Assembly: GCF_901933205.1 (NCBI RefSeq)
Contig: NC_044581.1
Location: 15,899,501 to 15,963,500 of the forward strand
Source of the DNA: Camarhynchus parvulus
Taxonomy: Eukaryota; Chordata; Aves; Passeriformes; Thraupidae
Reading direction: 5' to 3'
DNA: 64,000 nucleotides
Part shown: positions 48,700 through 61,356 of the stretch, in pieces
How positions within the stretch are numbered: the stretch's first letter is position 1
Layout: each line of letters begins with the position of its first letter
Notes under the pieces: model-generated
Database searches by the model: none
What the model saw: the letters and a program-made list of their open reading frames with translations, nothing else
Told to the model about the DNA's origin: nothing
Made by a program: the position numbers and the translations under genes

Positions 48700-51600
48700 T
48701 AACATAGCATGGGATGTGCTTGTCAGCTCCATATCCTGGTAAATTGGTAGCATCCTAGTGAATTTTCTTTATTACTACAAAGAAAAACAATATTTCTCAT
48801 AAATTCTCCAAAAATACTTCAGTGGAGTTTTTATTTTTCCACAGGCTAGCTGCTTCATTATGTCAAGGAAAAAAGATTTATTAAAGTCAGAGAAGTTAGT
48901 GCAGTATGGACTGCAGTAAATTTATTTTTAAATACTCTGAAAAATCTTGGCCTGATTCTGATTTTGCTATTAACAATTGACATAGTGACATTTCACTTGT
49001 GAGAGATTTGAATCCACCTTGTATTTTCAAATAATTTAAGTAATGCATTTGCATGAAATACCATAGGTCATTCTACACCTCCTCTTGTTTCCCTTTGGAT
49101 CACTGTGCAGTGTTTATCTGTTGTTCTTGCTTTTCTTTCCATCTTTCTCTGAATCTCTGTGGTGCCAGTAAAGCACATCACATCTGCTTTGCAGTCATAA
49201 CTTTGTTTTCTTGGTAAGACTGTGGGAATTCTTCCCTGTGCATGTTACTAACAATTCAGTGGACCATTTCATGGACCTCCAGCTAATTCTTCTTCTGCCT
49301 GAAAATCAGTTTGAATTCAGTAAGAGGCTACCACTACAGTAATTTACATTCCTGATATCTACTGATCCTGTAATTCAGTAACAAAAAAACCAGTCACAGT
49401 TGCCTAATCTACTAACTTAATTTAAAGATGATCTAAAAAGAAAAAAAAAGCATTTATGGAAGTGCAAATTAATGGCTGCATTGTATTTCATTTCAGCTGG
49501 TAGACAGTGACCTGGAAAACACAGTGCATTGGTATGGCTCTATCAGAGAAAAAAATTTCCAATGCCTAGAATATCATGTTGGCACCAAGTAGCTGGACTT
49601 TCAAAAGGGCTCAATTATTGAGTGTTGAACACTGTTGGACCTTGGGTCTTGGGTCAGAATATACTCCTTGAAACCTGGTCATGAGTTTCCTTGAAAGTCT
49701 TGCTTTGACTGCGCACGATGTTTGATTTAAGGTGTTGACCTTTCCTTACTGAATTAGAATATATATATTCTCTGGGTTTGAAGAGGGACTGAAGGGGGAG
49801 TTACTTCCATTTAAAAATGAAAAATAGATCTTCTAAGAGTAATGGTTAACAATGTGCTCTCATTACTCATTTCTAAATTGCTTTTCTTGGCACAAGCATT
49901 TCTATGTGGACCCTATTCCATAGTTGGAGAGAATCCAGCCTTTTAACTCTTTGATCAAACTCATAAAACTCTTCACAATTGTTCTGTCTTTGATGGTAAC
50001 AAGAAACTCCCAAAGTATGTTAATAAATATCTCCAAGCACACACTTTTGTAGCCCTAAGGTACACACAATCATCTAATGGGATCCTCTGATACAATATTC
50101 AGGGACTAGTTGGAATATTCAAGTGTAGCATGTAAGAGTGTTAAAAAGCAGATCTCAGCTAAAGATCATATCCCTGAATGTTTTTCACATGATTCATTAG
50201 CTCCTAACATAAGTGTCATCCCTCTGGGAGAAGAGCCTGGTAAAGCACTATTTTATTTTTCCTCTATAAAAGTCAGCTGTGTCTTGATCTGACAGAAGAA
50301 TGAGAACCCTGCCCTGTTTCCTGACACAAGAGGGAAGCAGAGGTGCCTGTGACTGTAAATACTCTGCCAAGCAGGGGGACAGCAAGAAGCACAGGTAAGA
50401 GAAGCAGGGGTTCTTCACTGAAGCAAAGTTTGTTGTATCATGACAAAAAAAAGGTATTAAAATCACCTTTTAATACTATCCAGTTAACATGGAAGCTAAG
50501 GGAGACTTGTGGTCAATTTTCTTTCCTTTTTTTTTTTTTGTTTGACCACAAAACCAGACAATCCATTCTTCACCCAGCTCTACTAATGAGCTCCTTTCTC
50601 CAAGGTTTTGTACACTGCATAATGAAGAACATCTGTACCTTGAGTAAAGCTTGAGAATTCTCTGCCCATTCACCAAAGGCCTTTTTCTCTTCTTTCAATG
50701 CAACACTACAAACTGAGTGCCTGGGAAAGAAACCTGGCAGAGCCTCCAGAACATTCTATTCTGATCACCTTCGCTCAATATTTCAGCAGAATTACCCACT
50801 TCATATGGTAATCATTTCCTTCTAATCAGTGTTTCCTATGTAACCTTGTTTATTCACTCCTACTTATTCCCACTTGCCAAGAAAGCCAAATGAGACTATT
50901 GGGGCATCTGTCTTTCATGACACTAAGAACAGATTAATCATGCTGACAGCATGCTAACAAAAGGATGGTTTTCATTAATTAGCACTTATAAATAATTTGT
51001 TAAAGGTTGCAGAGTGCTTAATGTATTCCTTAGTAAATAGTTATTACATGGACCAGCCAACCAATAAATTGCTTATAGCTAGAAAAATCTTTTCTGTTGG
51101 GCTTAGAGTACTTCTCAACCTTTCTGAAAACTAAGGGCCACCTACTATTCTGAGCAAAATGCTGATTGCATGGTCTTGTGGAAATGGAGTATTTTGTACC
51201 TCATTGCCATAACGTGTTCCATATGAGTTTATTATATTCTTATTATTCATAATAACAGATCTCTTTATTTTGCCTTGATTGTTTGGTGGTGTGCATAGGA
51301 TTGATTTTTTGGAAGGGGAGACACTATTTTGCAGCCTGCTTGGTGATGTGTGGCAAACCATCAGAGTTCAGGTTGAGGTGTAGTGATTTATGGTATGCAC
51401 TGCTCAGGTAGGGTGCTATTAGCAACTTCTTCATTAACTCTTCCTAGAAGTAGGCTAGTACTAGGCTGTAGTAATTAACATTACTGAACATACACACGTG
51501 GGAGCAGATACAGTTCTGACATTCTGAAACCGTCTGATTTTATTTTAACATTAGCAGAATTTCGAGTTTCATAGGGCATTTAATGAAGACTGAAAAATCT

Positions 51601-53750
51601 GGGTTTAAAATTTTGAAAAAAGACAGCAAAGCTTATCTCCAATGGGCAAGGACTACATCAAGTCTCCCAACACCCTTGGTGTGTTAGCTAGATCCAGTGG
51701 ATGCTACTTAGTTACCATATATTGGCAAATACATTTAATACTTTTTTATATCTAAAAATATAATGCTGTGCAGGTAAAATTCTGAGAAGGTTTATATGCT
51801 TATAAAATTTCTATGAGCCCATTGTCTTCTGTTTATCACAATGTTTCTACAGCAGAGGATAGAAAGGGAAGCTGAAGATGTTTTCTTCATTATCTGTCTC
51901 TGATCTCAAGAGCTCCATGTGCATTCCAAGATTCTGCAATGTAATCAGGGCTGATCCCAGGAACTCAGCTGGATTCTCCACAAGCAGCATCCACTGTCAC
52001 AGGGCTGCTTTTATTGCCAATCTCAACACGAGAAATGTTTTCTTACTGGATAAACCAAAAAGTATTTTTTAAAAATTAGATTTTTATGTGATAATTTTAT
52101 ACCTTGTGGAGAAACTCCATGTAGTGGCTCATGTTCTTTAGAATGAGTACACCAGCAAAACAGCCCATGAAGATGTAGTCCTGTACCAGTTACATGAAGT
52201 GTAGAATTTGTGGTAAATTTTCACTTTGACTGTAGCTGTAGGGATATGCTGAGATACTGACTTACTTCAGACAAATCAGAGGTTAAGAAGCCATACAGGC
52301 TTTTAATCATGTACAAAATTGTTACCGCAACTGTAGCAAATGCTGGTAGATTTTGAAAGAGAATTACATACATTTGGGCCCTTTTTGCTGCTCTATTTCA
52401 ACTCAGGAGTAAATGAGAGAATTCAGCATCAGATTATTTTACAAATACATTAAGTGATGTAATGAATTTAAAAACACCACATTGCAGAGGCCTTGAGTAG
52501 TTAGATCTCATAGAGCTCTTGGGCTGTATTATAGAGCAGAGATCCAAATTTTATCCTGTGAGTACAATAGTAGAAAAAATACCCTTTTAAAATCCTCAAG
52601 AAAAGTTCTAGGAAAGAATGGCCTTCACAGGGGTGCATAAGCTGTCAAAAATACTACAACAATTAAATAATGGTAATTGCAGATTTATTGCATAATTTAA
52701 GAAAATCTTGCAGGTTTAATAGGTAAGAAATAAGAATTATCCTCCAAGCAGCAATATATTTAAATATTTAAACAAAATGAGAGAAACTGCTATTTATGAC
52801 ATGAAGGCAAATCTCTATTGTGAAGTTCTGACCAGCCAAAAGCAGCCAGCACATTTTACTTGCTTTTCAAATGCCAGGTGTTAAATTGGAACATTTGCAT
52901 GTGGTCTGGCCACACACACTGTTCCCCTGGGATGTGCTGCCCTTCCCATGGGAGAGGAGGGCATGCTGTGCGAGAAGGGAGCTCCTGTCTCCCTCCTGGA
53001 GCTTTCTGGAGCTCCCTGTGAATGGCAGAGCCTATCTGTGCCTGCAGGAGACAAGGCTTAGCAAGGCTTCACACAGCAGGGCGTGGTCTAGTCCCAGGCT
53101 GGTTTGTTCTATAATGTTCCAAATGACATGTAATATTTAACCATAATTGAGACATTTAGAGGCAAGCATGTCTGGACTAACTGATGTTTTAAAACAGCTA
53201 CTCCCCCTTTTCCAGCAGTGTATCACTGTGAACTGCATGTAGTGAAACAATTAACACCAGATTTTTCTGTTTCATTCAGCATTCTTAACCATAGGTAAAA
53301 CTCTTGGCCACAGATTATTCCAATTAGACTTTGTAAAGGATGATCTTTGTTTTTCACAGCTCACATAATCCCAAAGTCCCTCTTAAACTTTAGAACAGAG
53401 AGGATCCCTTCTGCTCATACTGGAAAGGGTTACCATGCAGCAGTATTTTCTAAATAAAGTGCAGAAATAGGAGGTGAAGGAGCCCAAACATCAGGCTGAA
53501 GTAATATGCCAAAATATGATACAATATAGGCCAAAACATAATATATATCCCTGTACATAATGAGAGTACTCACTAAACATTTTTAGCATATGAATAGAAA
53601 ATAAATTAACAGAGAAAAATTGTGTTTCAGGAAAGAGTGAGTTCAAGGCAGGAGAGGGATAGCTTTAACTCGCCACTCTCTAAGTGGGAGGTGTTACTAA
53701 GCAAAAGTGTGTGTTGATAACCCAAAACATGTCCTGGTCTTTTGTGTCTG
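48700..53750. other. AT-rich intergenic DNA 3' of CLEC3A
   Basis: No recognisable exon, RNA gene or repeat body. Its right end must hold the CLEC3A 3' UTR (minus strand), but no convincing AATAAA was located within the first few hundred bases after the stop. A slightly GC-richer patch at 52.9–53.1 kb was not identified. Confidence 0.5.
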
Positions 53751-53753
53751 TGA

Positions 53754-56700
53754 TTATGGGATCAGGAATTCACAAACGTATCTCTTGGCAGTGCGGCAGA
53801 CCTCATCCACCCACTTGCCCTGGGCTGCCTGAGACAGGAAGACACAGTTTTCCCTCTTGCCCCCGTTGGGCTGGGCACGGTCCCAGTTGGAGTAGAGCAG
53901 AGCCATTCCATTGACATCCACAAACCTCCCCTCGTGGGCCATGTCGGTGACACCCAGCCAGAGCTCGGCCGCGCCAGGCGCGCTTTTCCGGCCGTAATCG
54001 CGAAGGATGTTTGTTTCCTCATTGTTCCTGGGGATAGCCAGCGTCCCCCCCTTGGCTATGCAGTCCTCATTGGCCTCGTGGAAGTGCTTGGTGCCTTCTG
54101 ACATGAGGTAGCACTTCTTGTGGGCCTTGGTCCCACGAAGGCACACTGTGAACAGACAGGGGTTTGCACGGTCAGTACCAGTCTGAGCCTCAGCTTTCAG
54201 TAATGGTTCTCCATACAATAATTTTCCAAAAGTGCCTCGGAACCTGACCAGACAAATCCTTCAGCTAGTGAAAGGCTTTTGACTCCACAGAGTGGGCCTG
54301 AAATTTGGAGTAAGGTCAGGCTTATCTGCTGGTGCTCCAGTTCATGCAGGACACTTTGTGCAGCCAGCACATCAGCGTGCCTTTGGGAACAGACTGCTGA
54401 AATATAACCCAGGCTTGTTCTCAGACCCCTTTTACCAAATAGGGCTGCTTTCACATGTTTTCTACCTCATTTCAGCAGTCCTGAAACTGATGGAATGGAT
54501 GAGGCTTGTTTTGTTGCCAGACAAGTTGGTTATTGGGAAATCTGTATTTGGCTTTATAGTGGAGACAGACCTAAATGTCTTCTAATATTGGTGATATTTA
54601 AGTAAAGTAAATTTTCTCATCTTTTTCTAAGCTCAGTTTCCAGCAAGCAAAGGCAGGACAGAAATGTGCTGTGTAAAATGTTTCCTGCTCACCAGGAAAA
54701 TATTGATTTGAAATTTGTGATACAAATCTCTGAGTGATTACTAAAAGTGTAGTTCTACCTGTAGAAGATTGCATATTCACCTCCCTTGGAATTTATTTAT
54801 TTTCTTCCCAGCAAAGTCTCCCCCTTCAAATTCTAAATCCAAATGCAGTAAAGTTACTTAAATCTATAAATGGATTAAAAAAGTGCGCACTTATTACTGA
54901 GCTTACAGAACAATCTAGACCCAATCTTCTAAGATTTGAATTTATAAATCTGTTTGCTTTTGCGTCTGCTGGGGAAGTCTTGATGTGAAGTCAGAATGGA
55001 CCAGAGGGTTAATCTGGCAGCTGCTCTGTCACTGGAGTTGCCTTGCAGAGCTGCTGCTGGGGTTGCTCCAGCCCGAGGTCTGTGGGGACAGGAACACAGG
55101 AGGGAATCCTTAAACTTTGCCTCCCTGCTCTCCTAATGCAGATTTGTGAAAAACTGATTCTCCCAAGAAAAATAATGATGGCAAGGTGAACCCTCCTTGG
55201 TGGAGTGTTTCTTCTGAGCTGAGAAAGGTACCAAAGGCCCAGAATAGACTCTTGTAACAATTAGTTTTAGAATCCTGCATGTTATTACTTGCAGATTATT
55301 TCATTTATTGTTTAAGATCATCTTGTACTTATGTGCATCTTCTGTCCTGATGTTTTCTATAATCTGTTTTTAATTCTTGTCATCTCTTCTTGTAAAAAAA
55401 TAATTATGTCTCTGATCAGTAGGATATGGAAGTCACTTTGGACCATATCCTATGTCTCAAGTTTTTAGTATTTCCAGTTGTAGTATTCATTGCATTTTTT
55501 AGCTGCATTTTCAGAGTCATAACTTTCTATTAGGGTTTAACCTTCAAATTTTAACCCTTCCAATGGCCTAAGTAATGAACCTATTTATTAAATGTGGAAC
55601 TCTTTAACAAATTTATATTTATGGGAAAGATCAGAGAGACTTCAGCAATGATAAGAGCTGGATGTCTTTAGGGAGGGACTATGTGCTGCAAAATGGTGTG
55701 TGGCATTATTTCACATTTCACTCTGTGTAGAAAGGAGGCCCAGAAAGTTCAAGCAAAAGAAGAAATCAGATTTTTATGTTGTGTCTTGGAAATGCTCATA
55801 AGCTAAAAATGGAGCTCCCTTTTTCAGTTGTTACAAGGACATTTACAAAGACAGTCAGAGCTAGGGGGGTGATAGGTGTCTTTTTGCCAGATTTGGATTC
55901 CAGTTGCACAGTGTGGGTTATAAATTTAGAATAAAGCTCAAAATAAGTTTTGAGGAGAGAAAGTCTCCCAGTTCTGGTTTTATTTCTAAGCCACTGCATG
56001 CTTCCTCTGAAGCTCCTTCTGGAAGCAACACAAGAATTACTTTTAAACAAGAGTTACTTGTCTAGAACAGGCTCCCTCTTTTAAGAAATTTCTAAAGCCT
56101 TCTTATAAGACATTTGAAATAAAAATATTTTGTAAAGCCCCAAAAGCTCTATGTAACCCAAGACATAAAACTGAACAACCCAGATATTACCATCCCTAAG
56201 GAAAATACATTCTGTTTCATGAGAATGATGTAATTTCCTCTGTAATGTCCTCTTGAACATGTTTAAATGCCAGGTTTTGTGTCAACAGCTGTGAAAAAGC
56301 ACAACTGTCTAGTAGGTACATGTGTATTTACCCTTATTATTTTGTTTGGAAATTTCCATCTGGTTATTTAAATACTTAAAGAACTCTGCACGTTGGTCCT
56401 GAATATTTCTGAATTCACAGTGGATATAACTTTTTAAGTTTTATGGCAACATCCACATTTGAATATATGTTCATATCAAAGCTGGGCACTTAACTCACTG
56501 ACCACCTGAACTCTCAGACCCAGGAACCCTCACCGTGCTGCCTTTGGTGACACAATATTCAGAGCTTGAAGTTGTGCATAGCAAAGACAAAAGTACTTCT
56601 TGCTCTCAGTGAAGGATCACCACTCATTCCCTGATTTTACTTGAATGCTTCCTTCAACACTTGTCTGGTAAAGCTATGGCACACCATGGTTTTATGGAGC

Positions 56701-58639
56701 TGCACTCCTCAGTCATAAAATCCCCTGAAAGAGAGGGGTGGGAGTGAAGAAGAGAGGCAGTGAGAACTTTTGGAAGCCACTGACCAGCATGAGCTGCTTT
56801 ACCTGACTGAAGTGCTTGTATTTCCTTCAGAGCATTTACTTCTCGCCACAATTTGTCAATCTGGGTCTTCAGGTCATCTTTTTCTTACACAAAAAGAATA
56901 TATAGAAGTTAACAAATATGCACACATTAAAAAAATTTAAAATAACATGTTAAAAGCTGTTTCAAAATATCAAATATCATGCTGATATTGTTGCATTGTT
57001 GAAATGTTTTTGATTATTTTTAAAGATTTGTCCTTAATGAAAATATTCCTCTAAGATTTCTATTAAAAACATGAGGAACCCACCTTTACCTTTCCTTCTC
57101 CTCTTTTATAATGGATGTTGCCTTAAAAACTGTTTGAAAATCATTGTTGCAGCTAATTATTATTTAGTGAGCTGGTATGTAATTTACAGAAAATGCCCCT
57201 TTTTCTTTTGAAACTGTATACTCTGATATATGGACATGACATACAAAAAATAGCAGGACACAAGTTGTGTTTCTTCAAAGCAATGTTATTTATATGAGCA
57301 TGAAAGTTTCACACAGCTCTTGTTTTAGCACAGGGAGGAACAACAAATAAAGCCCAACCTGACAGTCTGAATGTTGCAGATGTGCTTGCTGAGCTGCAAT
57401 CTCTACTTCCCAGGATTAGCCTTCCTCTGTCCCTCAGTACAGAGGGGGCCTGGGCACTTGAGTCACACAAAGTCACTCTGAATCAGCATTTTGTAGTACT
57501 TAAAAAAGCACCAAGAATATGATGGCACAAGAAAAGAAGCTAATTTGCCCATAACTCCATTTTCATGTCCTCTTTTCCTTTTTTTTTAATCATAATATCT
57601 TTCAGGGCTCCTTGCTTCCCCAAGGCAGAATTATCTGTTCTCCAATCAGTGCTACCTGTGCTAGCATAAAAAATGTATAAGCAGGCTGTCCTTAGGGCAC
57701 CTAAGCTTAAAACCCTAGAGTTCCCAAAGGAGAAGGAAGTTCTACAACTGTGTGGCTCCAGAGTACCTCAATCTTCTTGTACAATGGCTTTATCAAAGCC
57801 ACAATTTTTTTTAATTAAATAGGAGTTCAAATACTTGCCATCAGTGAGCCTCCATCATATCTGCTTTTATTAGAAATACACCTTTAAATTAAATACACAG
57901 GCATTTCTAAACAACATTCTGTGGGTTTTTATTTACTCTTAAACTTTGCTGTGGGGACTGATGCTTTATCTTCTGCTTATTCATTGATGTTGACCTGCTA
58001 ATTAGTTTGCCTTGCCATTTCACAGTGCTTTTCATACAAGTGGAGTAATATTCCACAGAGAGTAGGCAGACATTCTGTTAAAATTAGGAAATGGTGCAAA
58101 ACTCTGAATAATAATCCTTGGAGCCTGAATACTTCTGCTTGTTTCCCCCATATATACGAATTTCCATTTTTGTGATCTTAATCAATACAGCTACTACATA
58201 ACTAGGAATGATCAGCCAGAGTCCTCTCTCAGCTGTACCTGTGAGTTCTAAATAACGTTGACAGAGGCGAACAGCCAGAACAGAGCAATTTATTTGCAGC
58301 TGTTATACAGCTCTATTTTCATAATTCATTCTGGCACCTTATTTGTGGCTTTGCTAGCTCACATAAAAATATTTAAAAGACAGATATGATATAGACTCAA
58401 GTGTCCTTTATAAATAAACATTTGTGCAATGTTAATTTCTGGTTCATGCAGTGCTGTTTAAAGTACACAGTAAATTTGCATAGTCTATAAGGTTTTATCC
58501 CTCCTCCCAGTTCAGACCCAGTACCTTTCACTCTACGTTTGCTGTGCTTCCTGGCTTTGAATTTGGAAGCCTGGCTGATGGTCTGGTCCAGCAGTAGTAA
58601 GCTTATGAGCAGAAAAATCATAAGTCCAGTTTGTGCCAT
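53754..58639 (-). CDS. CLEC3A: C-type lectin domain family 3 member A, secreted cartilage lectin (3 exons, 195 aa)
   Basis: CLEC3A is a secreted, tetranectin-like C-type lectin expressed in cartilage (family knowledge). On the minus strand coding exons are 58639–58525, 56883–56803 and 54145–53754; both junctions are phase 1 and give 195 residues (human 197). Exon 1: hydrophobic signal peptide (GLMIFLLISLLLL) and a basic segment, KFKARKHSKRRVK. Exon 2: KLWREVNALKEIQALQ, the short coiled coil that trimerises tetranectin-type proteins. Exon 3: the lectin domain, with cysteines in VCLRG, KKCYL, NEDC, RENC, DEVC and RYVC and the conserved blocks LWLGVTD and NWDRAQPNGG. The three-exon layout is that of the tetranectin family. 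An upstream in-frame ATG at 58705 would bury the signal peptide, so 58639 is preferred. Human CLEC3A is on 16q23, not beside TDRD12. Confidence 0.95.
54146..56802 (-). other. CLEC3A: CLEC3A intron 2
   Basis: Donor CAG|GTAAAG at 56802 and acceptor 'ctgttcacag' before 54145. The open frames inside (for example 54292–54585, 55009–55260, 55796–56050) show no family resemblance. Confidence 0.8.
56884..58524 (-). other. CLEC3A: CLEC3A intron 1
   Basis: Donor AAAG|GTACTG at 58524 and acceptor 'ctttttgtgtaag' before 56883. AT-rich, with no repeat or exon recognised. Confidence 0.75.
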
Positions 58640-58740
58640 GTCTCTTTGAAAGACCCTAGGAAGGAGCTTGAGGAGATTCCCTTTAGCAGCTCTGAGAGAG
58701 GCCACCCAGAGCCATCTCAGCAGGGACTGCCTGAGCTCAG

Positions 58741-58748
58741 CTTTATAG
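58741..58748 (-). promoter_or_regulatory. CLEC3A: TATA box of CLEC3A
   Basis: Reverse complement reads CTATAAAG, about 105 bases upstream of the start codon. This predicts transcription starting near 58715 and a leader of about 75 bases. No CpG island is present, consistent with a tissue-restricted gene. Confidence 0.6.
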
Positions 58749-58749
58749 G

Positions 58750-61050
58750 GTGTGCTGGCAGCCTGGGCTGCACTCCGTGCTTAGAGAATGTGTTTGATGC
58801 TTGAGCTGGCTGTAGCACAAGACACCCCCTTGTTTCCATTCTGTTTCCATTCTGAGCTCAGCTGTCCCAGCCCTGAACACTGCCCTGATTGCCTCACCGT
58901 GAGCTTAACACTGGAGCCAGAGCTGGGGAGGAGCAGACGGTGCCTGTGCTCTGCCAGCCTCCAGGAGGGGCAGCCAGAGGATTCCCACAAGTGCCAGGGG
59001 CCGGCCCAGCACGGCTCTGCCCCAGCCTGGTTAAGTCCGGACATGGCCACCACCTTCCAGTGAAGCACAGCCAGGATGCTGCTCCCTCAGTAAATGCAAG
59101 CACTGCAACTACAGACCCACACTGAGGATAGATACATTAAAATCACATTATGTGGGCAGTGCACGTATTGGTTTATGAAGAGTTAATAAATGCCTGATAG
59201 GTATGACTGCATGTCTGGTGAAAACAGCAATCAGCAGGGTTTAGTAAGGGGAACAAAAAGTAGCAGCGCTCTCCCAAAGGTTCCCAAGTTCTGATTGTAG
59301 AGTCAGAGGAAAGCACAAGGTGCTTCTTGAAGCAGCACAGTGTCTCCCTGGAATCTGGAGAATTCTCTGAATTTGAATCTCTTTCATTTGCCCTTGGGCT
59401 CTGTGGGGGCTCTATGGGGCTACCTTTAATTGGGATTACTATATGAAGTAGAACCTCTCCCTGATTTTGGTGAACAAATGAAACTGTCACAAAAATATTC
59501 CCATCCATCCCACTTTCTCTTTTTTCCTTTTCTTTTTCCCCCATTAAAAGAGGGTTTTTTTTAAAATGTGGGCACCAGAGTCATTGCTGGGTGCTGACTG
59601 GTGCAGTTCATGTTCTTCAGAGCTGTTCTTCCTGACATCCCTTTGCCATCTCTCTCTGCCTTGATTACATTCTGCTCAAATTGCTGACCTTTTTTTTTAA
59701 TCAGGACTGTAAAATCAAGGGATTTACTACTTTATTTTCAAAAAGCTGGGATTTAGGAACATGCTGGTGTACTGCATGAATACTTGTTGGCTTTTTCCAA
59801 CCCACACTAAGGCATTTCATACTTTCAGTGCGAACCGCACCTGCCCTGTCTGTCCTGGACACCTTTAAACAACTCCCTGTATTCTCATAGTCAGCAATTA
59901 GCAAACATCTCTTACCCATTAGCTAAGAAAATTTCCATAAATGCATCCTGATATGATCAAACTTAGTTCCAGTGGAGTGCAGTGGTCCTGCTCCAAAATA
60001 TCGAAGTATTAACACAGATTGTGTAGGGAAAATTCTGGATCAACATTGCTCAGCCCTCAGAGCTGTTTTGGAGCACAGCACATCAGAGATGGCTGTTGTG
60101 GGTCCCACCCATCCAGAACTGCCCAAAACATCTCACACAGCCACAAATTTCAGTCCATGGTAAATGTGGAAAGGGCTGGCATTCCATCTAGCACCCCAGA
60201 ACTGAAATGTGAGCTGGCAGAGAGGAAAATCAGGAGCTTTGCAAGGGTGTAGTTCAAGATTTAATCTGTCCTTCAGAACAAGCCCTAAGTTCAGGCTTGA
60301 TCCATACTTTATCCCAATGGTATTGGGGCATCAATATAAGTTAATTAAGGGCAGATGGCTGAATCAATAACTGCCTCCAGTTAGTTTTTCACTTGGTGCC
60401 TTCTCAGATCTTGTGGAATTGCACATGCTGATCCTAAACCACTGCAGCTTTCAACCTGACACATTAAACTGTGCTAATTTCAGGTTGCCTGATAAGGGAG
60501 CTGCAAACCCCTGGAGCTGTTTCTTGTGCAGTTTTACTGTCCCCAGGCTTTGGGAGGGGCTGGAGCAGTAGCTGGGTCAAGAGGCCTTTAGTGTGTGTGC
60601 TCAAGGTCTCAGTACCAGAATGGATTTGTTCCTGCCCCAAGGAACCTGAGCTTGCTAACACAGGCTCCTTTTCTTCCTGTGAAACGGGGCTGACAGAGAA
60701 AGATCTGTACTCTGCTGGGGCAGCACACAAGTCACTGAAAACAGAGGGATAAAGAAAACATGGATTTGGTATTCTGACATTTCTTGGCCAAGAGCCTGGG
60801 TGAAAAACTGCTTTTTGGAGTACACCATGTAATGTCCTTGCAAGAACAGAGTTGAAATTCTGTTTTGAAAGCCTAATCCCCCATATTCAGTATTTTCTCT
60901 GAGATTTTTCCAGTCTGCAAGTAGCTCAGCTGGATTTCACTCCCAAAAAGTGAATCACAAAGCTGCCCTTGCAGCTGCTGGGATAGAGCACAAGGATATA
61001 GGGGCTAGGATTCCTCTGGAGGACCCAAGAAGAGTTTCCACATTTATGAC
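58750..61050. other. CLEC3A upstream region, no recognised gene
   Basis: A moderately GC-rich patch at 58.8–59.1 kb includes an 11-bp tandem duplication ('gtttccattct' twice near 58830). Open frames at 59173–59544, 59972–60252 and 60464–60752 have no recognisable homology. Nothing is called. Confidence 0.5.
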
Positions 61051-61054
61051 TAAC

Positions 61055-61356
61055 CTGTAGCAACTGGAGAAGCAGGTTTAACTTCCTGGGTATAGTATGT
61101 GAGCAGGAGAGCCACATAACAGCCAAAATAAGTTGCTGAGAAGATGTAACCTCGCAGGGCTACTGTGAGGAAGCAGGAAATGGAGCCACCCAGGAGTGAC
61201 ACACTCCCTGCAGTGAGGACCTGGGCTGTGTATGGGCTTGAAATCAGCATTTTAATGTCATTTAGAAGTCGAATTTTTCTTTTACTGGCACTGTTACAGT
61301 AATACAATGTAGCCCAGGGAGCGAACACAATTATACACTGATAGAAGTAATTTTTC
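61055..61356 (-). CDS. Unidentified exon encoding a probable multi-pass membrane segment
   Basis: On the minus strand 'tcatttatttcag' precedes 61356 and a strong donor, ACAG|GTTAGT, follows 61055. The 302 bases between are open in one frame: the first base completes a codon, then 100 codons, then one base. The frame also stays open about 55 bases upstream of the acceptor. The peptide has three hydrophobic stretches, about CIIVFAPWATLYY, VLTAGSVSLLGGSISCFL and FSATYFGCYVALLLTYY, with a basic loop (KRKIRLL) between the first two. I do not recognise the family. Other exons of such a gene were not securely found; a hydrophobic open segment near 63.34–63.59 kb on the same strand has an incompatible end phase for direct joining. 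A chance open frame is possible. Confidence 0.4.

Noticed and set aside
53762..54022. Second minus-strand frame overlapping the lectin exon
   Set aside because: Shifted shadow of CLEC3A exon 3; the family match is in the other frame.
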